From contig JARXAF010000198.1 of the NCBI GenBank assembly GCA_029865985.1, positions 1 to 46,288 of the forward strand: a DNA stretch of 46,288 nt. The letters are read 5' to 3'. Every line of letters starts with the position of its first letter. Position 1 is the stretch's first letter. This DNA comes from Verrucomicrobiota bacterium. Its GTDB lineage: Bacteria; Verrucomicrobiota; Verrucomicrobiia; Limisphaerales; UBA9464. Below, one piece after another: positions 27,868 to 38,090 of this stretch. Both the position numbers and the translations under genes were made by a program. Under the pieces are notes generated by a model. That model had not been told where the DNA came from. It did not search any database and worked only from the letters and a program-made list of their open reading frames with translations.

Positions 27868-29577
27868 TCAGCGTCCCGCCACCGACAACTCGAGAATTCG
27901 CCCTGAAGGGCCATACGAGTCACTGCTGTTGGTGGACCGGGAATATTCAGCGATGTAGAGCTTTCCTGGGGCTCCCTGATGGATGTCGATGGGGCGACCC
28001 AGCCCCGACAGCACGGTGTGGAAATGCCCCTCGTAGCGGCCTTCCGCATTCCGACGGAGGGTGGCCCGGAGCACATCAAATCCCGAGTTGTCCTTGGGTG
28101 ACCGGATGAAATTCCCGAACCGGGTGAGCAAGAACGTTCCCCGGTACCCTTCGGGAAATTCCTTCCCCAGAAACACAATGCCACCGGGCCCGGAATGCGG
28201 GTCGAAGGTGAACATCGGGGACCCAGAGAATCCTCCATCGGGGCCCAGGTTGGCCACCGGCAGCGTGAAGGTCAGGCCAGCGGGTGGTTCCGGGCTGGTG
28301 GGATACGCCTTCTTCGTCCAGTCGGCGAACCGGTACGGGAATCCGTAATGCTTGCCCTGTTCGATGTGGTTGAGTTCTTCCGGAGCGTCCGCATCCGGAC
28401 CGTTCTCCGTGGCAAACATCTCACCCGCGTCGTTCCAGCAAAAACCATAGGCGTTGCGGGTCCCCCGGGCGTACACCTCCAGGGTGGGCGGTTGCACATC
28501 GGTCTTGATGCGCCAGAGGCACCCGGTGATGGGGGTCTCTCCACCGCCAAACCACTCGGAATCCGGGCTGGTCAACCCGCCATCGGTGCGACCTCCATTG
28601 CCGGCATACAAATGGCCGTCGGGACCAAAGGCGATGTGCTCCACCGCGTGGATATAAGCCGGGCTTCCCGGGTAGTTGGTCTGGAACCACGGCTTGAGCT
28701 CCGAGGGATCTCCGCCGGCGATGGCCGTGCTTCGGTAGATGGTGACGATGTTCTGGTAAGGCCGGGTCGCCTTGTTCTGCTGATTGGAGGCGATGTAGAG
28801 CCGCTTCTGCCGATCGAGAGTCATCCCCAAGACGAAGAGCGGCCCGCCGATATCATCCGGACGGCGTTCCAGATAGCGGTTGGCTGGAAGGATTTGTTTC
28901 AGCGCCGCATTCGAAGGATCCAAGCGCCACACGTCACCCTGCTCGGTCAGCACATACAATTTCTGACCTCGCCCCTCACTGGTGATGCGCACCGGACGGA
29001 ATGGCAACCGAGCCACCTCCCGCAACCGGAACCCCTCCGGAGCCTTGGGCAACGGCGGGTAGCGATTGGCCTGCTGAAGCGCTTCAAAGGTCGGATAAGC
29101 CGTCGTCGCCCGCACCTTCTTGACCTGCTCGGAAGTCACCTCAGGGCCTGCATTGCCCCAGTTGCGCAAAACGTAATTCAAGACGCTCGCCACCTCCTCG
29201 TCTTGCAAGATCGCCGGCGGCATCACACCGGCATACCGACGCGCGTTGACCGTGATCTCGCCATTCAACCCCTCGCAAATGATCCGGATGGCGCGATCGA
29301 TGTCGGCCAGAAGGTAGTCGGAACCCGCCAACGGCGGAAAGACTCCCGGGATCCCTTGCCCCCGCATCTGGTGGCAGGCGAAACAGTTCTTCAGGTAGAG
29401 GTCACGTCCTCGGGAACTCTGGGACTCCGAAGTGGAGGAGGTCCCAGAGTTCGTACCCTGGGCCACCAGAGACGCATTCCCAAGAACCCATCCCAAAACG
29501 GCCCATAGCCCGAGCGCCCGGAACCACCGAGAAGCCCCCGAATTGTTCAAACTGAAGTTCTTCATTCGATCACCCAC
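27868..29577 (-). CDS. Cytochrome c + PQQ/sorbosone dehydrogenase-like beta-propeller protein
   Basis: 'GRDLYLKNCFACHQMRGQGIPGVFPPLAGSDYL' cytochrome c; propeller 'GPDGHLYAGNGGRTDGG...GNARNAYGF...ENGPDADAPEELNHIEQGKHYGFPY' type motifs. Start may be 29565 (MKNFSLNN). Confidence 0.85.
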   Translation of the reverse strand: MGDRMKNFSLNNSGASRWFRALGLWAVLGWVLGNASLVAQGTNSGTSSTSESQSSRGRDLYLKNCFACHQMRGQGIPGVFPPLAGSDYLLADIDRAIRIICEGLNGEITVNARRYAGVMPPAILQDEEVASVLNYVLRNWGNAGPEVTSEQVKKVRATTAYPTFEALQQANRYPPLPKAPEGFRLREVARLPFRPVRITSEGRGQKLYVLTEQGDVWRLDPSNAALKQILPANRYLERRPDDIGGPLFVLGMTLDRQKRLYIASNQQNKATRPYQNIVTIYRSTAIAGGDPSELKPWFQTNYPGSPAYIHAVEHIAFGPDGHLYAGNGGRTDGGLTSPDSEWFGGGETPITGCLWRIKTDVQPPTLEVYARGTRNAYGFCWNDAGEMFATENGPDADAPEELNHIEQGKHYGFPYRFADWTKKAYPTSPEPPAGLTFTLPVANLGPDGGFSGSPMFTFDPHSGPGGIVFLGKEFPEGYRGTFLLTRFGNFIRSPKDNSGFDVLRATLRRNAEGRYEGHFHTVLSGLGRPIDIHQGAPGKLYIAEYSRSTNSSDSYGPSGRILELSVAGR

Positions 29578-31772
29578 CAGTTCATGCCCTGAGCCGGAAC
29601 ACTCACGGTCACCTCCACCCGACTATCACGACCCACCGGCAAGCGCTGAACCTTACCGCCGCGCTCCCGCAACCGTGCCGCGCGGGTCAAACCGGTGTAA
29701 TAGACATTCGGCTTGAGGACCTTTCGGACCGGTTCATTCAAGGGATTGAACACCACCAGCAGACCCTTTTCTTTCAGGAGGGGATTCACATGGAGCATCC
29801 AATCCAAATCCCGGGCATCGGCCCGTCGACCGTGGATCAGATCGCTCTCCAGGATGTCCCGGTGCGCCTTGAACCAATCCACTTGGTCTTTGACCATGGT
29901 TCGGGTGGCCTCGTTGTCAAAGAGGCGCGGCCCGCGATAACAAGCCTGGACACCCAGAGCCAGATTGCTCTCGAGCATGCGCCGATAGTGGTCCAGGTGC
30001 TCCGACAAGGGTTCGATGGTCGCCGCAGCTCCTCCGCCCTGGTATTCGGTCAGTGGCACAAACATCCACCCCATGCTGGGGAGTTTTTCCCAAGTACCGT
30101 CGTAAATGTTCTGTCGGGTGTGGATGACTTGCTGCTCCCGTGGCAGGGACCAGTTGACCTCGCGGTAACCCATGCCGGTCTTGGTGGAACCGGCCGTGAA
30201 ATAATGATCGGGCACGTTCAGGTAGAAGCCCTGCCCCCGGCACCAACGGTAAAAATCACGAATCTCCGCCCATTGATTCCATCGGGAATCCTCCAAACCA
30301 CGGTGCCCCGGATGGTTCGTCGATGCACACGGGTCGCCCGGATACGAACCGTCGTGCTCCAACAACGTGAAGCCACTCTGGCGATGGAACTCGTACAACC
30401 GGCGGAAGTAATTCGTGCCCCACTGGCTTTGCAGGCAGGGTGAATTCCCAAATACCGGCTTGAGGCCCTGGGGCATGACCACGTCATTCCCACCCCCCAC
30501 GCCGCGGGAGGCCAGCAACGAATAGCTCCCGATCTCGACACCCCGACTCCGCGCATAGGCCGAGAAGGCCTGGGCTTTCCGCAAGGTTTCCGGGCGCTCG
30601 TTCTCCATGTCGAAGCCGCTGCCAAAACTGAGGATGAGCATCTCGAAGCCGGTCGCCGCGCACTGGTCGATGGCATTGGTGACCGTGGGCCCGTGCGAGG
30701 AGACCACGTGCATCATCAGTGGATTCTCGGTCACCCAGGGAGCCACCGTGCGCATCATCCGCCGCACGGCCAAGCCACAGCGCTCACGGTCTGTGCTGTC
30801 GTGCGGCAAAATCCAAGCCCGGTAGGTCTCGAAGGTCGCCCCCGGAGCCACAGCCTGGTTGGGCCCCAAATCGGGCCCTACGTCCAGCAAGCACGGAGTC
30901 TTCTTCTCGTAATTCACCTGGGAGTGAAACTCCGGATCGGGCAACCAACGGTAAGAACGCCGATTGGCCCCTGCCGCAGTCATGCCTCCGAAAGACATAT
31001 CCGTCTCGACATGGAAGTTCGGCGGCATCAATCCAACAGACAGCTCATCCACTTCGGAAACCCGTTCCACCGCTGCGAGCACCTCACTCGAGAACCGATT
31101 GAGCGTCACCGCCGATGTGGTTCCGTTGCTCACGGTCATCCATTTCGAATAACAGGGAATGCCGTCATACAACTCGTAGTGCACTGAAATGCGAAGCCCT
31201 CGGAGCGACGGCTCGGAGACCAACGACGCCGGCGCCTCAAAATCGAGCCTCAAGGCAACACCCCGCGGAGGCCACTGCACCCCGGGCGCGTGATGACGCG
31301 CGCGTTTCCACGCCATGCGTTCCTGAGGTACCCCGACCTGATGGCCCACGTAGCGGAATGCTGCAGGCCGCGCTTTGAGTTGTCCTTCCCATTCGGGCCT
31401 CAAGAAGGCGTAGTTGGGCTGCCCCTCCAAGCCGCCGACCTCAAATCGCTTTCCGTTCAACTCCACCACCGCCTCGGGCTTCACCCCACGAATCAAGGAC
31501 TCGCCGCTGACCTGGTTTTCCAAAGACACCGTGGCTGCATTGGGCTCAATGCGGATGACGCGCTTGAGCAAACCGTTTTCGAGGATCACCTCCGGACGAT
31601 CGGATCGCACATGCACCCGGGCCCGATACGGCGACGGATCAATGAGCCAATCCGGGCCAGAGGCACCGGCCGTGGCCGTGATGTGAACCAGCAATCCAAC
31701 GATTGCCCCAAGATAAGAATTCCAACGCATGGGAAAGGTGAGGTTGACCGCCATGAAACCGGGAACATTCAT
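29562..31772 (-). CDS. Putative secreted glycoside hydrolase (alpha-galactosidase-like TIM barrel)
   Basis: Signal peptide-like N-terminus; beta-rich N-half, then 'FEMLILSFGSGFDMEN', 'RRLYEFHRQSGFTLLEHDGSYPGDPC', 'GFYLNVPDHYF'. Family assignment tentative. Confidence 0.55.
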   Translation of the reverse strand: MNVPGFMAVNLTFPMRWNSYLGAIVGLLVHITATAGASGPDWLIDPSPYRARVHVRSDRPEVILENGLLKRVIRIEPNAATVSLENQVSGESLIRGVKPEAVVELNGKRFEVGGLEGQPNYAFLRPEWEGQLKARPAAFRYVGHQVGVPQERMAWKRARHHAPGVQWPPRGVALRLDFEAPASLVSEPSLRGLRISVHYELYDGIPCYSKWMTVSNGTTSAVTLNRFSSEVLAAVERVSEVDELSVGLMPPNFHVETDMSFGGMTAAGANRRSYRWLPDPEFHSQVNYEKKTPCLLDVGPDLGPNQAVAPGATFETYRAWILPHDSTDRERCGLAVRRMMRTVAPWVTENPLMMHVVSSHGPTVTNAIDQCAATGFEMLILSFGSGFDMENERPETLRKAQAFSAYARSRGVEIGSYSLLASRGVGGGNDVVMPQGLKPVFGNSPCLQSQWGTNYFRRLYEFHRQSGFTLLEHDGSYPGDPCASTNHPGHRGLEDSRWNQWAEIRDFYRWCRGQGFYLNVPDHYFTAGSTKTGMGYREVNWSLPREQQVIHTRQNIYDGTWEKLPSMGWMFVPLTEYQGGGAAATIEPLSEHLDHYRRMLESNLALGVQACYRGPRLFDNEATRTMVKDQVDWFKAHRDILESDLIHGRRADARDLDWMLHVNPLLKEKGLLVVFNPLNEPVRKVLKPNVYYTGLTRAARLRERGGKVQRLPVGRDSRVEVTVSVPAQGMNWWVIE

Positions 31773-34700
31773 GGTTTTGCAGGAACCGAAACGGGCGCAG
31801 GCGCATGAGCCACGAACTCCAACAAGTCAGCCACAGCCTGCGGCGACAATCCGGAAAGCAGCCCTTCCGGCATCAGCGACTGGCCTGAACTGCGCATGGA
31901 CCGCACCGCGCGCCGCTCCAAATTCAATTCCTGGCCGCCGCCCAAGCGCAGCGTCACCTGCGTCGGGGTCTCCCGCGCGATGAGTGCCGAGTAGGTCTCC
32001 CCATCCATCGTTTCCACGGTGAAGGCGATGAACTGCGGCGCCACCTCGGCATGGGGTTGCGCCATGCTGGTGAGCAGTTTGGCCTTGCCGGCCGCGCGCA
32101 CCGTCACCAAATCGGGACCCACCGCATGCCCGTCTGAACCGGCCCGATGGCAGGCAGCACAGCGTTCCACAAAGATCCCGCTCCCTCGGCTGGCCGAACC
32201 TTCCAGCGACAAGGCCGGTTGGAGTGCGACGACCACATCGGCACTGGACGGTTCCTTCGGGAGCCACGCCAGCGCCGCTTTAGCCACGGCGGCACTGGCG
32301 TGACCCTGAAGGGCCCGGGCCGTGGCGGCCGGAATCTCGGCCGGAGCCACTTCCCCACGTTCCACCGCGGCCAACAGCGTCAGGGCACGTTCTGGACGAG
32401 AGGACAGCAAGGCCACCACAGCGGTACGATCTTCGGCAGCATAACCCTTCCATGGCTTGAGGAGTCGGCCGGCCACGCCCGGGTCATTGAATCGCCCCAA
32501 GGACTGGATGGCCGCCGCACGAACCCGGGGAGGAGACGCCGCCTCCAACCGTCGGCTCAATGGCTCAGCCACATCGGCATAGCGCCCCACCGCGAGCAAT
32601 TCCACCGCACGAACCCGCTCCATCTCTGGCCCACCCTCATCGTCGGCACGGACCCTGGCTGATCGGAACAACCGTTGCAGACGCTCGTCCGACTCCCAAG
32701 CCACGCCGGATTTGCCGGAACGGACCGACGCTTCCAGAAATGCTCGCACCATTCGCGGCGCCTGATCCGACCATTCGGTGCGGGCCATCTGATCCAAGAA
32801 GAGCTCCCCATCCGGTCGAATACCCTGAGAACCCATCACCCTCGCCAATGCCTCCAGGAAATCGCCACTCCGAGGTCGTTGGGCAAACCCCGGAATCCGG
32901 GTCAACGCTTGGAACACCTCGCCCGCCCCACTGTTCAGGCCACTCAAGACCGCCGCCTGAACGAGCGATTGATCCCCGTCGCGCAAGAGAATGCGAACGA
33001 GCGCCTGGTTGCGCTCCGAACCCGACGCGGCTCCCAAGGTGAATGCCAGTTCCCAACGGACTCGCGGCGACGGATCCGCATCCAGCGACATGAGGGTTTG
33101 CAGCAAGCTCTGGGCGGCCAAATCCGAACGCCCCACCCGAGGCTCCGCCAATCTCACGGCATGCCGTCGCACCCGTTCATCCGAATCGGCGAGAGCGGGT
33201 TGCAAATGACGCACCCCATCCAAGGCCTTCAACCCATCGAGCGAATACAAGGCATGCATTCGAGCCAGCGGCGCGGTGGATTTCTGGAGCAAGCGCTCCA
33301 ACTCCGGCACAGCAGAAGAATCCTGACGTTCATGGATGAGGCGAGAAACCGTCTCGCGCACCCATCCATTCGGGCTTTCGAGAGCGGCCACGCAGTCACG
33401 GACCGAGGCCTGACTCCAACGCCGCGAGGCCGGCCTACGGAACCCCTCCGGAACCACCCGCCAAATGCGGCCACGATCGTTGCCGCTGTTGAGATCCAAG
33501 TGCTGCTTGATGGCCTCCGGGATGGACCACGGGTGCTCGATGACCTCCCGGTACATGTCCACGATGTAAAGACAACCGTCTGGACCGTTCTGGAAGTGCA
33601 CCGGGCGAAACCACGTGTCCCGAGACGCCAGAAACTCAACCCCCTGCTCATCCACTGGCCGGCGCGCCACCCAGCCCACGCCATCGGGATGCAACTTCTT
33701 CCGGTGAACCAAATTCCCTCCGGCATCGCCGATGAAAACAGAGTCGACGAAGTCCGGGCCATAGGCGTCGCCACGGTACACGGTTGCCCCGGTGGCCCCC
33801 GTGAAATAACCGGAAACCCGCCCACCCCCCTCGACCATGCCTGGAACGACGCCACTGATGCGCCACCGGGTCCGAACAATCCGCCAGGGCTCGTCGGGGC
33901 TGATCCGAAAAACTTCGGCAGCAGGCCCATCGGCCGCGATGCTCACCCGCGGAGAAGTCAGGGCGACCCAGGGATTGCGCGAGGCATGCGGCCAGTCCAA
34001 GGCCATCCACTGGAGGTGATCGCTATTGCTGCACACGAATCGATTGCCCACCGAATCGAAGGACAGGCCGTACTGCCCGCCGCCGGTCTCCGGACGGATC
34101 GTCTCGGTCAATGGATCGAAGCTGAAATCCAACCCACGTAAATCGAGTGCCGATGCCTCGGAACCCGGACGGAAAACCCGATTCCCCCCATTGGGTCCCG
34201 TGGCTCCGTAGAGACGGTGATCCAACCCCCAATTGAAGGAATTCAAGAGAGCCTGAACATTGAGCCGAGCCACCCCTTGGCCGAATCCGGTGACCACCAC
34301 ACGTCGCTCATCGGCCTTGCCGTCGCCGGTGGTGTCGTTGAGCCACAAGATATCAGGCGATGCTCCGACATACAGGCCACCCCGGGAACAAATCAAGGCC
34401 GTCGGCCATGGCAGGTTGTCGGCGAACACCGTGGAACGATCGAAGCGACCATCGCCGTCGAGATCCTCCAGCATCCGGATCCGTCCGGCGTGCGGGTTTT
34501 CGTCCCGGCGCTCGGAGTAATCGATCATTTCCGCCACGAAGGCGCGGCCGTCTTCGTCGAAGGCCAGGGTCACCGGACTCACCACCTGAGGCTCGCTGGC
34601 AACCAGTTCCATGCGAAAACCCTTCCGAATTTGGAAGGTCTCAGAGGCCCGATCAGGCGGTACCGGTGGAAACCGCACCAGTTCCCCAGCCATGACGGAA

Positions 34701-34843
34701 GTCGCCTGGCCGGATTTTCCGTAGGCTTCCGAATAACTGACCCGGGTCTGCGGCGAGGGCACCGACTCGGCCCCGAGGCAAGCCCATGCCGTCGCGATGG
34801 CGACCGATGTCCTGCTCACGGCGTGCCAGCCTGAAGAGTTCAC
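31769..34843 (-). CDS. PVC-type heme-binding / membrane-bound dehydrogenase domain protein with HEAT-like repeats
   Basis: 'FRMELVASEPQVVSPVTLAFDEDGRAFVAEMIDYSERRDENPHAGRIRMLEDLDGDGRFD', HEAT-like middle, C-terminal 'GSGIFVERCAACHRAGSDGHAVGPDLVTV'. Confidence 0.9.
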   Translation of the reverse strand: MNSSGWHAVSRTSVAIATAWACLGAESVPSPQTRVSYSEAYGKSGQATSVMAGELVRFPPVPPDRASETFQIRKGFRMELVASEPQVVSPVTLAFDEDGRAFVAEMIDYSERRDENPHAGRIRMLEDLDGDGRFDRSTVFADNLPWPTALICSRGGLYVGASPDILWLNDTTGDGKADERRVVVTGFGQGVARLNVQALLNSFNWGLDHRLYGATGPNGGNRVFRPGSEASALDLRGLDFSFDPLTETIRPETGGGQYGLSFDSVGNRFVCSNSDHLQWMALDWPHASRNPWVALTSPRVSIAADGPAAEVFRISPDEPWRIVRTRWRISGVVPGMVEGGGRVSGYFTGATGATVYRGDAYGPDFVDSVFIGDAGGNLVHRKKLHPDGVGWVARRPVDEQGVEFLASRDTWFRPVHFQNGPDGCLYIVDMYREVIEHPWSIPEAIKQHLDLNSGNDRGRIWRVVPEGFRRPASRRWSQASVRDCVAALESPNGWVRETVSRLIHERQDSSAVPELERLLQKSTAPLARMHALYSLDGLKALDGVRHLQPALADSDERVRRHAVRLAEPRVGRSDLAAQSLLQTLMSLDADPSPRVRWELAFTLGAASGSERNQALVRILLRDGDQSLVQAAVLSGLNSGAGEVFQALTRIPGFAQRPRSGDFLEALARVMGSQGIRPDGELFLDQMARTEWSDQAPRMVRAFLEASVRSGKSGVAWESDERLQRLFRSARVRADDEGGPEMERVRAVELLAVGRYADVAEPLSRRLEAASPPRVRAAAIQSLGRFNDPGVAGRLLKPWKGYAAEDRTAVVALLSSRPERALTLLAAVERGEVAPAEIPAATARALQGHASAAVAKAALAWLPKEPSSADVVVALQPALSLEGSASRGSGIFVERCAACHRAGSDGHAVGPDLVTVRAAGKAKLLTSMAQPHAEVAPQFIAFTVETMDGETYSALIARETPTQVTLRLGGGQELNLERRAVRSMRSSGQSLMPEGLLSGLSPQAVADLLEFVAHAPAPVSVPAKP

Positions 34844-34910
34844 ACGACCGAGAATGACCTCGTGGCGAGAGCAAACCCAGCCCGCAATTGCTGCTCAAGC
34901 GACCTACGCC

Positions 34911-37037
34911 TCAACGCTGGCCCGCCCGCCTCAGGGCCTCGTCCACAGTACTCGGAGTCAGCACCACGGGCAGGAGCTCCGGAGCTTTGGCTAGATCGGC
35001 GGAATAAACCAAAACCAAGGGAACACCCCGACGGCCGTGCTTCTTGAGTTCGTCGGCGATGAGCGGGTCCCCATCGGTGAAATCACCCTCGAAAACCCGG
35101 ACTCCCAATTCCTTGATGCGCGCCCGCGTGGCGTCGATCTCGATGGCGGTCGCCTTGTTCCACTTGCAGTTGAGACAACTGTCGGCGGTGAAATCCACCA
35201 GCACCGGATGCCCCTCGCGACGCGCTTGCTCGACGGCCGCCGGGCTCCACTTCTGCCAATCCATGCCCTTGATCTTTTGAGGCGCTGGTGTGCGCCAGTC
35301 CAACTGGCGCTCTAGGAATCCGAAATACCCAGCCAAAACCAGTAGAACGGCAATGCCCATGGCCCATCCCCGTCCACGGGTTGAACGCTGCACAAACTCC
35401 CCCCAAACCCAGGCCGCCGTCGCCAAGACCACCAGGAAGAGCCCAAACCACAGCACGCCCGTGCCGGACTCGCCCAAGCGACCGGCGGTGAACCAGAACA
35501 ACCACATGGCCGTTGCCAGCATCGGGAAGCCCATGCCCACCTTGAAGCGCACCATCCAGACACCCGGCCTTGGCAAGAATCGCAACCACGCTGGTTCCCA
35601 ACACAGCGCCACAAACGGCAAGGCCAGGCCTGCACCGATGGCGACAAAGAACAAAAGAATGACCAACGGCGGCTGAAGGAAGGCGAACGCCAGCGCCGAG
35701 GCCAGGAACGGAGCCGTGCACGGAGTCGCCAAAACCGCAGCGAGAACACCATTGAAGAAGGCCCCACTCCACCCCTCCTTCGTCGACAGATCCGAGGCCT
35801 TTTGCATGGCCGATCCCCCGAGGGTGAGCTCGAACACGCCAAAGAGGTTCAACGCCACGAGGGTGATGAGCACGGTGATCAACACCCGAAACACCGGATT
35901 CTGGAAGGGAGCACTCCAACTGGCCGTACCACCAGCGGCTTGCACGGCCAAGGCCACACCGGCCAAAACCAAGAATGACACCAACACCCCGGCCCCGTAC
36001 ACCAACCCAAGTGTGCGGACCCGGCGGGGCTGCTCCTTGGCTTGCTGAACAAACCCGAGAACTTTGAGTGCCAAAACCGGCAGCACACACGGCATCACGT
36101 TGAGGATGAGTCCGCCCACAAAGGCCGAGAACAACTTGAGAAGCAACTCAGCGAGGGACACGGGTTCGGCCGGCGCAGTGGCTGCCGAGGGTGTCCCTGG
36201 CGAGGCCGCCACGATGGGGACACTGAATTCCACCGTCTCGGCGGGAGTAGCGGCTGCCTTAGGAACCAGCAGCCCTGCCAACCGGTTCGGCCATCCCGAT
36301 TCGCCTGGCGTCACCGTCTTGCGGATGCGAAGGAACCCATTCTGCGGGTCAAGCCATTCAGTTTTGACGGACACCGCTGCCACCCCACCGGCGGCCTCGA
36401 AGGGATACACATCGAATCCTGAGACTCCTGGGATTGGCTTCCACGAGATCAGCAACTTCCGAGGCACCGCCCCCTCGGAAGTCTCCCAGGTCGCGGTGAT
36501 CGGAACATCGGCAACTGGGCGCGGCACCCGCTGTCTGGCCGCCTGAATTTCGGCGGCATGGGTGGAGGCTTCGACGGTGCTGCCCACCGAAATAGAGGTC
36601 TCCACCGAGGCGCTGCCCGGAACACATTCCTCATGGCATTCGAGCCATTTAACCTTGGCCTTGAGCGTCCAGGGACCCGACGTCTGGTTGGTGGAAATTT
36701 CGATCGGAACCAATAGCATCACCGACCCGGAATAAGTCAGAGTGTCGAATTCCTTTTCGGTGGTTTTTTCAGGAGCCGGCCATTGGATGGGTCCGGCCGT
36801 GATGCCCGGCGGAAGGGTCCATTCCACCCGGGTCTTGAGACCCACCTCATCGCCGGGATTGCGCCAATAAATATGCCATCCATCGGCCACTTGAATGCGT
36901 ATGGCCACCGTCATGGTGGACCCCGGACGCGCCGTGGAGGCATCCGTCCACAACTCGACTTGGGTGGTCGATTCCGCCCGCACTCCACAGTATGCGACCA
37001 TCCAGCACAGTGACAGCAACAACCCGATCCAACGCAT
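34911..37037 (-). CDS. Protein-disulfide reductase DsbD/ScsB-like, with C-terminal thioredoxin domain
   Basis: Start set at 37037 (MRWIGLLLSLCWM); N-terminal 'VKWLECHEECVPGSA', DsbD TM 'GGLILNVMPCVLPVLALKVLGFV' and 'AVLATPCTAPFLASAL', C-terminal 'VDFTADSCLNCKWNK'. Confidence 0.9.
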   Translation of the reverse strand: MRWIGLLLSLCWMVAYCGVRAESTTQVELWTDASTARPGSTMTVAIRIQVADGWHIYWRNPGDEVGLKTRVEWTLPPGITAGPIQWPAPEKTTEKEFDTLTYSGSVMLLVPIEISTNQTSGPWTLKAKVKWLECHEECVPGSASVETSISVGSTVEASTHAAEIQAARQRVPRPVADVPITATWETSEGAVPRKLLISWKPIPGVSGFDVYPFEAAGGVAAVSVKTEWLDPQNGFLRIRKTVTPGESGWPNRLAGLLVPKAAATPAETVEFSVPIVAASPGTPSAATAPAEPVSLAELLLKLFSAFVGGLILNVMPCVLPVLALKVLGFVQQAKEQPRRVRTLGLVYGAGVLVSFLVLAGVALAVQAAGGTASWSAPFQNPVFRVLITVLITLVALNLFGVFELTLGGSAMQKASDLSTKEGWSGAFFNGVLAAVLATPCTAPFLASALAFAFLQPPLVILLFFVAIGAGLALPFVALCWEPAWLRFLPRPGVWMVRFKVGMGFPMLATAMWLFWFTAGRLGESGTGVLWFGLFLVVLATAAWVWGEFVQRSTRGRGWAMGIAVLLVLAGYFGFLERQLDWRTPAPQKIKGMDWQKWSPAAVEQARREGHPVLVDFTADSCLNCKWNKATAIEIDATRARIKELGVRVFEGDFTDGDPLIADELKKHGRRGVPLVLVYSADLAKAPELLPVVLTPSTVDEALRRAGQR

Positions 37038-37177
37038 TCCTAAATGAGAGTCGACACGAAGCCCCTTGTCCAATGATTCCGCCCCATTCCTCTGTCGGTT
37101 TATCACTCACTCTCGCATTCGCGCACCCCGCCATCTCGGTCCGGCAATCCAGCACGAGGACGGCTGAACAGGGCCTT

Positions 37178-37216
37178 CTAAAAAGAAAAAAGGCGCGATG
37201 AAATTCATCGCGCCTT
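37178..37216 (-). terminator. Rho-independent terminator downstream of PEP-CTERM gene
   Basis: Perfect 13-bp arms aaggcgcgatgaa (37190-37202) / ttcatcgcgcctt (37204-37216); minus strand continues TTTTTTCTTTTT. Confidence 0.93.
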
Positions 37217-37241
37217 GAAAGACGGAACCAGCAGTTGCCGA

Positions 37242-37949
37242 TTAGCGGCGGTTGCGGCGGAGTGCAGCAGCACCCACGAACGCCGCACCGACAACACCGA
37301 GGGCCACCGTGGTGGGCTCCGGAACAGTCGCGGTGATGGCCAACTTGAAATTGGCATCCCCACCAGTGTTCAAAGCGCGCAGAGCCCAATCGTTGTTACC
37401 GGAACCGGTCTTCTGCCAGAAATCACCACCGGATTGACCCACATTCAAGTGCGGGCGACCCACAGCGGATTCAGCACCACCGATAACCCAGCCCTTGTCA
37501 GCGCCCGTGGAGGCACCCGAGAAGCTCACGGTCACCGTGAAATCCTTGGGCAAAACAAAGTTACCGTACTGGGCAACGTAAGGAGCATAATCGAACGTGG
37601 CCGTGTTGTAGCCCTGGGAGATACCAATGCCCGGAACGTTCAAGAGGGCAGTGCCGGGAGCCTTGAAACCGTTGATCAACGCACCGTCGTTGGCGTAGAT
37701 GTTCAGGTTCATGGTGCCGCCGAGCGAAGCGGAGTAGTAGTCGAACGACAGGGTGGAGAGCCGATAACCTGCAGCCGGCAAGGTGATCTGGTCGCCGAAC
37801 TCAAGGCCTTGGTGGCCGTTGGCCGGGGAGGTGCCCACACCGTAGATATCGGTGCCGGTCCCTGTGGTGGAATAAATGGTACCAGCGAACACCGACGCCG
37901 TTGAAAGGGCCAGCGCAGCTGCTGCAGCAAGAATAGAAGTCTGAGTCAT
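37242..37949 (-). CDS. PEP-CTERM sorting domain-containing secreted protein
   Basis: Signal peptide; C-terminus 'VPEPTTVALGVVGAAFVGAAALRRNRR' is a PEP-CTERM sorting tail. Confidence 0.92.
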   Translation of the reverse strand: MTQTSILAAAAALALSTASVFAGTIYSTTGTGTDIYGVGTSPANGHQGLEFGDQITLPAAGYRLSTLSFDYYSASLGGTMNLNIYANDGALINGFKAPGTALLNVPGIGISQGYNTATFDYAPYVAQYGNFVLPKDFTVTVSFSGASTGADKGWVIGGAESAVGRPHLNVGQSGGDFWQKTGSGNNDWALRALNTGGDANFKLAITATVPEPTTVALGVVGAAFVGAAALRRNRR

Positions 37950-38090
37950 AGTCAGTTATTAGTTTTTTGAGATCTGAAATCTCCCTTTGTCACCGGTCGC
38001 TACCGATTTGTTTTCGCAACAAAACCTCTCTCGGTCAAGCGAGCTTCCAAAAATAATTGAACAAAAGTGCCTCCGCGGAGACCCATAGGC

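Noticed and set aside
32675-34141. 488-aa plus-strand ORF opposite the heme-binding dehydrogenase
   Set aside because: Antisense shadow of a well-supported gene.
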